DNA from: Acidobacteriota bacterium
Lineage (GTDB): Bacteria; Acidobacteriota; Terriglobia; UBA7540
Direction: 5' to 3'
Length of the DNA: 50,130 bases
NCBI GenBank assembly: GCA_021838785.1
Contig: JAKCCV010000024.1
Location: 1-50,130 of the forward strand
The notes beneath the pieces were generated by a model that saw only the letters and a list, made by a program, of their open reading frames with translations, did not search any database and was not told where the DNA came from. This document shows positions 1-7,303 of this stretch, in pieces. The translations under genes were made by a program, and so were the position numbers. Each line of letters begins with the position of its first letter. Position 1 is the first letter of the stretch.

Positions 1-1
1 T

Positions 2-250
2 TATGAGCACCGTCGGATGGTCACCGACCCCTTCAGGCGTCAGAGCAAGTTCCAGCGGGTGCCTCGGACGGTGCGGCTCGCCCTGCTGTTGATGTCGCTG
101 GCGTTGTTGGCCTCCTGCGGCGGTGGCCGCAGCAGTGCTGTTCCGCCATCGCCCAGCGGCGGCACGGAGACGGGCACTTACACGCTGACCGTCACCGCTA
201 CCTCCGCCAACCTCACGCACAGCACCACGGTGACGCTGACGGTGAAATGA
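2..250 (+). CDS. C-terminal end of an exported protein with Ig-like tail (partial)
   Basis: The reading frame is open to the left edge of the window, so this is probably the last 82 codons of a larger gene rather than a complete small gene starting at the ATG at 17. What is visible is a basic stretch, a hydrophobic helix (roughly residues 25-38 of the visible part), a Cys followed by a Gly/Ser-rich linker, and a closing Thr-rich strand pair of the kind GTYTLTVTATS...TVTLTV. That tail resembles the Ig-like C-terminal ends of large secreted repeat proteins common in Acidobacteriota. Read in isolation from the ATG, the Leu-rich helix followed by ASCGGG would instead look like a lipoprotein signal with a lipobox, so a short lipoprotein is the alternative. 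Function unknown. Confidence 0.45.
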   Translation, partial: YEHRRMVTDPFRRQSKFQRVPRTVRLALLLMSLALLASCGGGRSSAVPPSPSGGTETGTYTLTVTATSANLTHSTTVTLTVK

Positions 251-684
251 GGAACCGCCCCTCAAGCGGGACCGGACGCTCGTCAACGAGGGAGGCTTCA
301 GGCCTTGGGCGTCAGCCTTCTGACGCTGTCGTCAGGCGACGAACCCCACGGCCGAATCTACAACTCATTTCACTTCAACCACTTCAATAGAGAATCTTGC
401 CTACCCATGAAGGGAAGATCAGCCATTGCTCGATTCCCACCTGCCCGTCCGGCCTCTCCCACAGCACCTCCTTGCCGCGTGCCAACATGCAATTCCGGCT
501 CTCCGGCTCCAGTTGGAAAAACCCATTTCTATCGAGCGCAAAAGGGAACATTATCATCGAGGTATAACAGGACTCCGGTGCAGGTGAGCGACCTTTCTGC
601 TGCTCCTCCTCCCGACTAAGCGCGAGACTCGGGTTGCGAGCCCAATTTGAACGCCTCCCTCAATAATGATAAATTGAGAACTTC
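251..684. other. Intergenic stretch, no convincing gene
   Basis: A 104-codon frame runs through 305-619 on the plus strand, but it starts from a weak codon without a Shine-Dalgarno sequence, is rich in Pro/Arg/Ser without hydrophobic or domain pattern, and resembles no family I know. I see no tRNA, clear terminator or repeat. The AT-rich bases just upstream of 685 probably carry the tRNA promoter, but I cannot assign hexamers. Confidence 0.4.
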
Positions 685-761
685 GCGCCTGTAGCTCAGA
701 TGGATAGAGCGGCAGACTTCGAATCTGTAGGCCGGGAGTTCGAGTCTCCCCAGGCGCGCCA
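685..761 (+). tRNA. tRNA-Arg (anticodon TCG)
   Basis: A complete 77-nt cloverleaf can be folded by eye. The acceptor strands GCGCCTG (685-691) and CAGGCGC (751-757) pair fully. The D arm holds AGCTCAGATGGATAGAGC. The anticodon stem GCAGA/TCTGT encloses the seven-base loop CTTCGAA with anticodon TCG at 719-721. The T arm GGGAG-TTCGAGT-CTCCC follows, then discriminator G758 and an encoded CCA (759-761). It decodes CGA and, depending on wobble modification, other CGN arginine codons. I see no repeated 3' end in the window, so there is no sign of an integrated element at this tRNA. Confidence 0.97.
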
Positions 762-811
762 GCCTCAGCTCGACCTCGTTGGCAATGTTGCCGGAAGGGT
801 CGGAGAGCAGC

Positions 812-1150
812 TTACTCCTTGCTTAACTTCGCGGCCAAGGTGAGGAGCAGGCGGCGGTTGGGGGCGTCCATGCGCTCGAAGTATTTGATCAAGCGGCGCA
901 GGGATTTCGATGGCCCGCCTGGGGCAGGGAGGCGAGCCGGCACCGGCCGTCCTTGGCGCGAAAATAACAACTGATAGGTCTCAACCCCGAGCGCCTTGGC
1001 GAACTTTTCCAGTGTCGCAAGGGAGGGAGCCGTGTAACCCCCTTCCACGCGCGAAATGTAGGACCGCAGCAGGCCGGAGCTTTTCTCGATGTCACCCTGG
1101 GAAAGCCCCTTGGCCTCCCGAATGGCCCGAATTTGTTTGCCTACTTGCAC
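812..1150 (-). CDS. XRE-family helix-turn-helix regulator
   Basis: A small Cro/C1-type DNA-binding protein. The HTH spans about the first 60 residues: VGKQIRAIREAKGLSQGDIEK, then a recognition-helix region SGLLRSYISRVEGG, then PSLATLEKFAKALGV. The remaining ~50 residues are a basic, Leu-rich tail with no sensor or peptidase domain. The start is uncertain. A TTG at 1186 would add 12 residues, but that TTG lies inside a TTGACA hexamer that could be promoter sequence, and no Shine-Dalgarno precedes it. I prefer the GTG at 1150, directly before the conserved domain. It converges with the tRNA gene and is divergent from moaX. Target genes cannot be inferred; the divergent moaX is one candidate. 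Confidence 0.85.
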   Translation of the reverse strand: MQVGKQIRAIREAKGLSQGDIEKSSGLLRSYISRVEGGYTAPSLATLEKFAKALGVETYQLLFSRQGRPVPARLPAPGGPSKSLRRLIKYFERMDAPNRRLLLTLAAKLSKE

Positions 1151-1369
1151 AGTTTTATAGAAACAGAGTGAGGGCAGGCTTGTCAACGACTTATTGTCAA
1201 ATTAACGAAGTCCACAACTCGTGGTTATATAACTTCTGCACAGGTGTTAGCCCGGCCTCGCCTCGTGGCCTCCGAGAACGGGCGAAATACGGATTCATCG
1301 AGCGGCTCCGGCGCGGGAAGATTCGCTTCGGATCCAAGGTTGGGTATATACTGAACGGGAATGACGACT

Positions 1370-2065
1370 ATGCGGGTTAAGGTCCTGTTTTTCGGCTTGA
1401 CGCACGACCTCACGGGCCGGCGTGAAGACGAGGTTGAGGTGCCGGAGGGCGAGACGGTGGCGGGGTTGTGGCGCGCCTATGCGGATCGGTTTCCGGCGCT
1501 CGAGCGCGTGTCCGCATCGCTGCAATTCGCCTTAAATGAAGAACTGGTGACGCCCGAACACGCGCTCCGTGACGGGGACGAGTTGGCGGTGATGCCGCCC
1601 GTTAGCGGCGGAAGTGAGGATTCTTTCTACGCCCTGACGCGCGAACCGCTCCACGCCGAAGAAATCTCCCGCCTCTTGAAACGCCCCACGGACGGTGCCG
1701 TGGTGGTTTTTGAGGGTATTGTTCGGAACAGCTTGGCGGGACGAAGGTCCTTGTATCTCGAATACGAAGCTTATGAACCACTGGCGCTTCGGCGGATGCG
1801 GGAGATTGGCGCAGAAGTCCAAAAGCGCTTCTCCATCGAGAGCATCGCCATGGTTCACCGGCTGGGGCGGCTGGAGATTGGTGAAACGAGCGTGGTGATT
1901 GCCGTGGCCGCCCCGCATCGCGGACCTGCCTTCGAAGCGTGCCGCTATGCGATTGACCGGCTCAAGCAGACCGTCCCCATTTGGAAAAAGGAATATTTTG
2001 AGGACGGAGCAGTCTGGGCAGAAAGTGAAGGTCAGAGCCGCATCGTCGCCGAGGCACATCGGTGA
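1370..2065 (+). CDS. moaX: MoaD-MoaE fusion, molybdopterin synthase
   Basis: One polypeptide carries both subunits of molybdopterin synthase, which inserts two sulfurs into cyclic pyranopterin monophosphate to make molybdopterin. Counting from the ATG at 1361, residues 1-84 are MoaD (ubiquitin-like, ending PPVSGG, Gly83-Gly84). From about residue 88 it is MoaE, with the VVVFEGIVRN strand, MVHRLGRLEIGE and the conserved C-terminal pair of lysines in LKQTVPIWKKE (Lys202, Lys209). I place the start at the ATG at 1370, because CGGGA lies at a proper distance from it and abuts the ATG at 1361. Separate MoaD exposes a C-terminal Gly-Gly thiocarboxylate; here that Gly-Gly is internal, as in mycobacterial MoaX, which is cleaved after it. 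No other moa genes or molybdoenzyme are visible nearby. Confidence 0.93.
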   Translation: MRVKVLFFGLTHDLTGRREDEVEVPEGETVAGLWRAYADRFPALERVSASLQFALNEELVTPEHALRDGDELAVMPPVSGGSEDSFYALTREPLHAEEISRLLKRPTDGAVVVFEGIVRNSLAGRRSLYLEYEAYEPLALRRMREIGAEVQKRFSIESIAMVHRLGRLEIGETSVVIAVAAPHRGPAFEACRYAIDRLKQTVPIWKKEYFEDGAVWAESEGQSRIVAEAHR

Positions 2066-2138
2066 GCCAGCACGGACGCGCTCAACGTTTTTCTTTTTGG
2101 GCAGCGAGACGGACTTAAAGATATCTCGAGAAAACGCT

Positions 2139-2933
2139 ATGCCGGAATACCTGGAAATCGCGGTGGAGATTGCACGCGAAGCCGGAGCGCTGATTGCCCA
2201 ACTGGCGCAACGACCTCATGAAATTGCCTACAAGCGGCCAGCCGATCTTGTAACCGATGCCGATCGGCGCTCGGAGGCGCTCATCGTCGAGCGCCTGCAT
2301 AGCCACTTTCCAAAACATGCTATCGTCGCCGAGGAAGGGAGTGGGCTGGAGAGTGACTCCGATTATTGTTGGTATGTGGACCCGTTGGACGGGACCACCA
2401 ATTTCGCGCACGGTTTTCCGGTCTTTTGCGTCAGCCTGGGCCTTGCCTACCGGGGCGAAGTCATCGCCGGCACGGTGTACGACCCGACGCGGGAGGAACT
2501 CTTCACGGCGGAACGCGGCGCGGGAGCTTATTTGAATCATAAGCGGCTGACCGTTTCAAAAACCCCGACCTTGTCGGAAAGCTTGCTCGCCACGGGCTTT
2601 CCCCCTTTCGCCTCCAATCACGAAGTCAATATGGAACTCTTTTTCCGTCTAACCCAACTTTCTCACGGCATCCGGCGCGCCGGCTCAGCCGCGCTGGACC
2701 TCTGTTCGGTAGCGGCGGGCAGGTTTGACGGATTTTGGGAATTGAAGCTGAATCCTTGGGACAAAGCGGCGGGGTCGCTCATGGTTACCGAGGCAGGAGG
2801 AAAAATCACTGACCTGGCAGGGCACCCCTTTGAGCTGCTGGGCCATGAGATTTTCGCTTCCAACGGGCACATCCACGAGGAGAGCGTGCAGGTTTTCTCC
2901 GAAGTGATGGCTCAACGCGGCCCGCGAGCGTAA
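2139..2933 (+). CDS. suhB: Inositol monophosphatase family protein
   Basis: Mg-dependent phosphatase of the IMPase/SuhB fold, 264 residues, the usual family length. Metal-site motifs are intact: EEGSG (Glu65-Glu66), DPLDGTTNF (Asp81, Asp84) and the C-terminal WDKAAGSLMVTEAGG (Asp208). The frame is open much further upstream, overlapping moaX, but that extension has no family similarity. The ATG at 2139 gives the normal N-terminus (PEYLEIAVEIAREAG), although its Shine-Dalgarno is weak. Substrate is probably myo-inositol-1-phosphate or a related sugar phosphate; SuhB homologues also act in rRNA transcription antitermination in enterobacteria, which cannot be judged here. It lies 73 nt behind moaX in the same direction. 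Confidence 0.92.
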   Translation: MPEYLEIAVEIAREAGALIAQLAQRPHEIAYKRPADLVTDADRRSEALIVERLHSHFPKHAIVAEEGSGLESDSDYCWYVDPLDGTTNFAHGFPVFCVSLGLAYRGEVIAGTVYDPTREELFTAERGAGAYLNHKRLTVSKTPTLSESLLATGFPPFASNHEVNMELFFRLTQLSHGIRRAGSAALDLCSVAAGRFDGFWELKLNPWDKAAGSLMVTEAGGKITDLAGHPFELLGHEIFASNGHIHEESVQVFSEVMAQRGPRA

Positions 2934-2990
2934 TCAGCGGATGGGGAACGCCGAGGCCCGAAACGGCGCGCCCGAGACGAGAGGCATGGA

Positions 2991-3830
2991 ATGAGGGCAC
3001 CCAGACGGCTGGCGGCGGGCCGCTCGCGCGGGCTGGTGACGCTGGCCCTCACAAGCCCAGACCAAGAGCGACTGCTTGCCCGCTTTCAAACCCCGGAAAT
3101 CACCCATCTCGACATCCACCTTTCGCGGCTGGGGGAAGCCCACGACGGCTGGCGCATTGTTCATCTGACCGATCTCCACCACAGTCGGTTCACGCCCATC
3201 GAGGAGGTGGAACGTGCGGTCGAACTGGCCAATCGCCTGCGCCCGGATCTCGTCGCCTTGACGGGCGACTATGTAACACTTTCGCCCGCGTGCATTGCTC
3301 CGGTGGCACGAGCTCTCGGTCGGCTTGACGCGCGGCGGGGTGTATTTGCCGTGCTGGGAAATCACGACTTCCAGGTAGGAGCTGAGGCGATGACCCGCGC
3401 GCTGGAACGTCAGGGCATCGCGATGCTGCGCAATCGCCATCACGCCCTGCACGTGGGACGGGCACGGCTATGGCTGGTTGGCGTGGATGATCTTTGGTGG
3501 CAGGCAGATGATTTTCGACGCGCCTTCCGGCACCTGCCGCTCGCCGATCCCAAGATTCTGCTCTGCCATAATCCGCTCGGAATTCGACCCGCTCTGCGCC
3601 ATGGCGCGGACTTGGTGCTCTCGGGCCACACTCACGGAGGACAAGTGCGGCTTCCGTTCTTCGGACGAATTTACGGCCGATTTCGCTTGGGAGAGCGGTT
3701 TGTCGAGGGATGGAATCAATTGGAAAAAACACAGATTTACGTCAACCGAGGCATCGGGAAGGTCGTAGTGCCATGGCGCGTGGCTTGCCCCCCGGAGATC
3801 GCCTGCCTGCGCCTGCGCCGCGCAGCGTGA
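2991..3830 (+). CDS. YaeI-like metallophosphoesterase
   Basis: Calcineurin-like phosphoesterase with the full set of dinuclear metal motifs: TDLHH (Asp61, His63), GDY (Asp93), GNHD (Asn124, His125), CHNP (His193) and GHTHGGQ (His213, His215). The order and the LPFFGRIYGRF segment after GHTHGGQ fit the YaeI/YkuE group, membrane-associated enzymes some of which hydrolyse UDP-2,3-diacylglucosamine or other lipid-linked phosphodiesters. The N-terminus is basic with only a weakly hydrophobic stretch and no clear anchor. It is 57 nt downstream of suhB and converges with the phosphatase gene at 3887. Substrate unknown. Confidence 0.88.
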   Translation: MRAPRRLAAGRSRGLVTLALTSPDQERLLARFQTPEITHLDIHLSRLGEAHDGWRIVHLTDLHHSRFTPIEEVERAVELANRLRPDLVALTGDYVTLSPACIAPVARALGRLDARRGVFAVLGNHDFQVGAEAMTRALERQGIAMLRNRHHALHVGRARLWLVGVDDLWWQADDFRRAFRHLPLADPKILLCHNPLGIRPALRHGADLVLSGHTHGGQVRLPFFGRIYGRFRLGERFVEGWNQLEKTQIYVNRGIGKVVVPWRVACPPEIACLRLRRAA

Positions 3831-3886
3831 AAACCTGCTCATGGCAATGGCGGCATGGCCGGAAGCTGCCGCGCGGAGGGACTTCG

Positions 3887-4681
3887 CTACGCGGCAAGCT
3901 TCAGCAGAAGAACCGTCATGTCATCGTGCTGAGGTGCTCCCGCCACGAAAGCATCTACCGCGTCGAACAAGCGATCCAATTGCTCGGCCGCGGGTAAGTG
4001 GCGGCATTGCTCCATGACCGCGGCCAGCCGATCGCAGCCAAATTCCTCGCCGTCGGCCCGCGCCGCCTCGGCAATCCCATCGGTATAAAACACCACGGCT
4101 TCTCCCGGCTCCAGCCTCATCCCGTGCAGCTCGTAACAAGCCTCGTGCAGCAGGCCCGATGGCAAACCGCCCTGCCCGAGCCACCGAGGGCCCAATGGGG
4201 AAAGGTGCAACGGCAGAGGCAACGCCGCATTGGCAAACTCCAGCCTCCGCTCAAGGGGTTCAAAAAGGCCATACTGGACGGCGCAGTAGCGGCCAGCAAG
4301 GTTATGAACCCGCAAACGCTGATTGAGATGGGCAAGCAGAGAGCAAGGGGTCTCCATGTGCTTGTTGAAGCCGCGAAGCGTGCCGATGGTGAGTGCGGCG
4401 AACAGAGCGGCCGGCAAACCCTTCCCCACCACATCGCCGACATAAAAGCCGATCCGGCCGTCCGGAATTTGAAAGTAGTCGAGAAAGTCACCGCCCACTT
4501 CCGCCACGGGACGAATCTTGGCAACCACCTCCGCCGAAGGCGTCCGCAAAGGCTCTGCTGGGATCATGGCCAGTTGGAGGCGACGCGCTTCTTCGATTTC
4601 GTGTTGGCGAAGGCGCTGTAGGCAAGCGAGCAGGCTTTCGCCGACGCCGGTTTCAGCAACGCCCGTTGACTCCCGGCTCAT
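3887..4681 (-). CDS. PP2C-type serine phosphatase (RsbU/SpoIIE domain)
   Basis: 264 residues: a short helical N-terminus (EIEEARRLQLAMIP, the linker typical just before SpoIIE domains) followed by one PPM/SpoIIE phosphatase domain. Metal and active-site motifs are EVGGDFLDYF, GDVVGKGLPAALF, FYTDGIAEA and QHDDMTVLLL. Such enzymes dephosphorylate anti-sigma-factor antagonists in partner-switching modules. Here there is no attached GAF, PAS, HAMP or receiver domain and no neighbouring anti-sigma factor or STAS protein, so the partner is elsewhere. The ATG at 4681 gives a plausible short leader. It converges with the metallophosphoesterase gene. Confidence 0.9.
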   Translation of the reverse strand: MSRESTGVAETGVGESLLACLQRLRQHEIEEARRLQLAMIPAEPLRTPSAEVVAKIRPVAEVGGDFLDYFQIPDGRIGFYVGDVVGKGLPAALFAALTIGTLRGFNKHMETPCSLLAHLNQRLRVHNLAGRYCAVQYGLFEPLERRLEFANAALPLPLHLSPLGPRWLGQGGLPSGLLHEACYELHGMRLEPGEAVVFYTDGIAEAARADGEEFGCDRLAAVMEQCRHLPAAEQLDRLFDAVDAFVAGAPQHDDMTVLLLKLAA

Positions 4682-4833
4682 GGATCCCCTCCCGGATGAG
4701 GGGGATTATAACAGAATGCTGTTCGCGGCGCAGAACAGCTGGCTTTCGGCAGCGCACCCCCCCCCGGCCCGCTTCGAGCAACTCTTCCCTTGTGGCTGAC
4801 GGCCCACTCGGGGCGGGATGAGCATTCTGCCGG

Positions 4834-6246
4834 CTATTTGAAATCGGCCACGCCGAACCGTACCCGACTGTGAGGCCTGGCCACTGGCGGCGGCCCACTA
4901 CCGTGCCGGAAGAGCCGGCCGCCTGCTTCCTCGGTCCACACGCCGAAGACGCGATTGCCGAAGGCCGCAAGGCCCGTGTAATCGCCGATAAAGTTATCCC
5001 GCGGGTCGAAAGCCTTGCGCGTCCAAGCATAGTTGATAAATGTCTTGCCACCGTCGGTCGAGCGAGCCAGCGTAACCGTAGCCCTGCGGTTGCGCGGGTC
5101 GCCGCGGCGGTCGTAAAAGACGACGTTGACCGCGCCGCTGATGGGGTCCACGGCCAGCCATTGAAAAAATTGGTCCGCGCCATCATGCAGCGGGTCAGAA
5201 TTCACTCGGACCGCCGGGCCCCACGTTTGGCCGTGGTCGGCGGAGGTGGAGACGAAAACATCCACGTCCCCGTTGCGATAATCGCTCCAAGCCACGTAGA
5301 GCTGCCCGGTTTGCTGATTACAGCCAAGGACGGGAAAGCCGTTGGACCGGCTCACGTCCTCAACCCTGAAATACGGCGGAGCGGTATCAATGACACGGCG
5401 AGGTGCCCGGAAACTACGGCCGCCGTCACGGGAGGAAGTAAAAACGATGCCCCGCCCATCCGCCCAGGCCACGTACAGCGTGCTATGAGGTCCCACGGCA
5501 CCCGTGAACCCTTCGAGCGCGCCGTTGTCATCCCGAGGCAAGCCCGGTACGGTGCTGATCTGAATGGGCGCCGACCAACTCCGGCCGGCGTTTGTGGAGC
5601 GGGAAAAATAAATGACCGATTTCGACAAGGTAAAGTGCGTCCACCCCACATAGAGGTTCCCGGCATAAGGACCGTGACTGTCATCAGCCACGATATAGGG
5701 CTTATCCTCAAAAGGAATGCCAGGCTGGGTGGGATGAGCAAGGAGCGGAATGGCTCGGCGTTGCCAGTACCGGCCCCCGTCCAGCGACCGGCGAACAAAG
5801 ACGCCGTTGCGCGTGGCATCGTGCGCCCAATAATTTTCTGTTCCTAGCTTGTCGAAAGCAATGTAGCAGAGAAAAGCATGGCCGTGGTTGTCGAAGGCGA
5901 CAGATACGTCTCCTGAAACCCGGTAGTTGGAGGGGGCGGTGCCGGAAGCCACACGCCAATGTGTGCCTCCATCGTCAGAGTAAACGACGTGCGCCGGCAC
6001 TTGGAAAGCCGCCACGAGTTGGCGCGGGTGGAGAGGATTGACTGCAATGGAAGGCTCATCAAAATATCCCACGCCCGTCAGGTTGATCACGCGCGAGTGG
6101 GGCGCGCGGGGCAGCGGCGCATTGCCAGCGCTCGCGCTGGCCGCGATCGCCGCCACCCCCAACACAATGACTCCAAGCCAACCCATCTTCCTCGACCGCG
6201 GCTTCCACCCCGCTACGGTGCGGAGAAATTGTTCGGAAAATTTCAT
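4834..6246 (-). CDS. Secreted BNR/Asp-box (sialidase-like) beta-propeller protein
   Basis: 470 residues with an N-terminal signal peptide (basic region, then WLGVIVLGVAAIAASASAG). The mature part contains at least six Asp-box repeats of the S-x-D-x-G-x-T/S-W type: SDDGGTHW, SLDGGRYW, STNAGRSW, SRDGGRSF, SADHGQTW and STDGGKTF, spaced as in six-bladed sialidase-like propellers. Sialidases need an Arg triad plus Tyr/Glu; I cannot confirm that triad by eye, so an exo-sialidase activity is only possible and many proteins annotated this way are non-catalytic. AGGAGG lies 4 nt before the ATG at 6246, fixing the start. It is the last gene of a minus-strand run behind the GMC dehydrogenase pair. Confidence 0.85.
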   Translation of the reverse strand: MKFSEQFLRTVAGWKPRSRKMGWLGVIVLGVAAIAASASAGNAPLPRAPHSRVINLTGVGYFDEPSIAVNPLHPRQLVAAFQVPAHVVYSDDGGTHWRVASGTAPSNYRVSGDVSVAFDNHGHAFLCYIAFDKLGTENYWAHDATRNGVFVRRSLDGGRYWQRRAIPLLAHPTQPGIPFEDKPYIVADDSHGPYAGNLYVGWTHFTLSKSVIYFSRSTNAGRSWSAPIQISTVPGLPRDDNGALEGFTGAVGPHSTLYVAWADGRGIVFTSSRDGGRSFRAPRRVIDTAPPYFRVEDVSRSNGFPVLGCNQQTGQLYVAWSDYRNGDVDVFVSTSADHGQTWGPAVRVNSDPLHDGADQFFQWLAVDPISGAVNVVFYDRRGDPRNRRATVTLARSTDGGKTFINYAWTRKAFDPRDNFIGDYTGLAAFGNRVFGVWTEEAGGRLFRHGSGPPPVARPHSRVRFGVADFK

Positions 6247-6326
6247 GATGCCTCCTCAATATTGTCCTGCGAACTGCCGGCCGCTCAGTCAGAACTGCGT
6301 CGCCAGTCCTTTCGAGAAACCCAAGC

Positions 6327-7223
6327 TCACGACTTGTGAGAAGATGCCGGCAGCTTGCTGGGGGTTTCCGGGCAGCCGGGCGAAGATGCATAAAAGGCGT
6401 TACCTTTGTAATCAAGTTCTCGCAGGCCGCGCGCCGAGGTGTAATAGCCTCGAATGACTGCCTCTTTCAGCAACCTGAAAAAGTCTTGGTGAACCCCGGA
6501 GAGATGGTCAGGTTGACGAGCGTCGCTGATTTGCTCAAGCAGCCGGCGAAGCATCGCGTTGTCCGCGCGGCTCAAAGAGCGACCGTACTGCTGACGCGCC
6601 TGAGCGGCAAGCCAGTTAAGTCCAGCGCGCCAGGTTTTTTGCGGGTCAGCCGTTTCAAGTTGACTGACCGCTTCCTCACCGAAATAACGCACGGCCAGGG
6701 TTCGGTGCTGGGGAGAAAGGTTGCGCGCTGCTTCGCGGATCGCTGGTGCCTGAGCCAGCGTTCGGTCTGTCCACTCCGCAATCTCCTCACAGGTTTGACG
6801 AAAGCTTTTGAAGCTTTTCCGCGAACCCCCTGGAGGCCCACCCAACATGATGCCAATCAGACGCCGTACCGTGGTGAGTTCCGCGGGCGTAAAGAAAATC
6901 GGCTGATAGGGACCATTAAGCGGCCGAAGGTAATCCGTTTTCGTGCCGGCGGGAATCGTTGCATACTGCCCATCATCTTCGAGGGCGTGCGTCAGGCAAT
7001 CAAGCGACGGCTGATAGAGACCTGGAGGCAGCGTTGCCGAGCCTTGCCGCCCGAGGTCTTGAAGCACGCGAGGCAACGGAGCGGATTCAGTTCGCGGGCC
7101 GCCGAGGCTCCAGGCGGCTGCCGCCTCGCCCAGGCGCGCGAGCCATTCTCGGCGAGTGAGCTTTGGTCGGCCTCCCACCCCTCTGCCCTTGGCGCGTCGG
7201 GCCCTTTTTTTGCCCTCTCTCAT
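6327..7223 (-). CDS. Gluconate 2-dehydrogenase subunit 3-like protein (Tat-exported small subunit)
   Basis: The C-terminal half has the signature of the gluconate 2-dehydrogenase gamma-subunit family: FFRLLKEAVIRGYYTS, RGLRELDYKGNAFY and a closing PGC. The N-terminus has a twin-arginine motif (LTRREWLARL) followed by an Ala-rich hydrophobic stretch, a Tat signal. In this family the small subunit carries the Tat signal and ferries the cofactor-loaded flavoprotein across the membrane. The GMC partner lies 80 nt upstream on the same strand. The ATG at 7223 follows GGAG by 4 nt; a GTG sits one codon earlier. At about 298 residues it is longer than the family core of ~180-200, with an extra region after the signal. 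Confidence 0.88.
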   Translation of the reverse strand: MREGKKRARRAKGRGVGGRPKLTRREWLARLGEAAAAWSLGGPRTESAPLPRVLQDLGRQGSATLPPGLYQPSLDCLTHALEDDGQYATIPAGTKTDYLRPLNGPYQPIFFTPAELTTVRRLIGIMLGGPPGGSRKSFKSFRQTCEEIAEWTDRTLAQAPAIREAARNLSPQHRTLAVRYFGEEAVSQLETADPQKTWRAGLNWLAAQARQQYGRSLSRADNAMLRRLLEQISDARQPDHLSGVHQDFFRLLKEAVIRGYYTSARGLRELDYKGNAFYASSPGCPETPSKLPASSHKS

Positions 7224-7303
7224 CACACTCCGCCCCAGAATGTCGGCGCTTCGCTCGTTATCACTCGTCCTTCACCATGGAAGGCAAAACCCCAACGGTT
7301 GTT

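Noticed and set aside
305-619. Plus-strand open frame of 104 codons
   Set aside because: No ribosome binding site, no domain or hydrophobic pattern, composition like random GC-rich DNA.
1160-1210. Two TTGACAA copies upstream of the XRE gene as a promoter pair
   Set aside because: No acceptable -10 box at 16-18 nt; kept only as a reason to doubt the TTG start at 1186.
4870-5847. Long plus-strand open frame antisense to the BNR protein gene
   Set aside because: Exactly antisense to a clear gene with signal peptide and Asp-boxes; long shadows are expected in GC-rich coding DNA.
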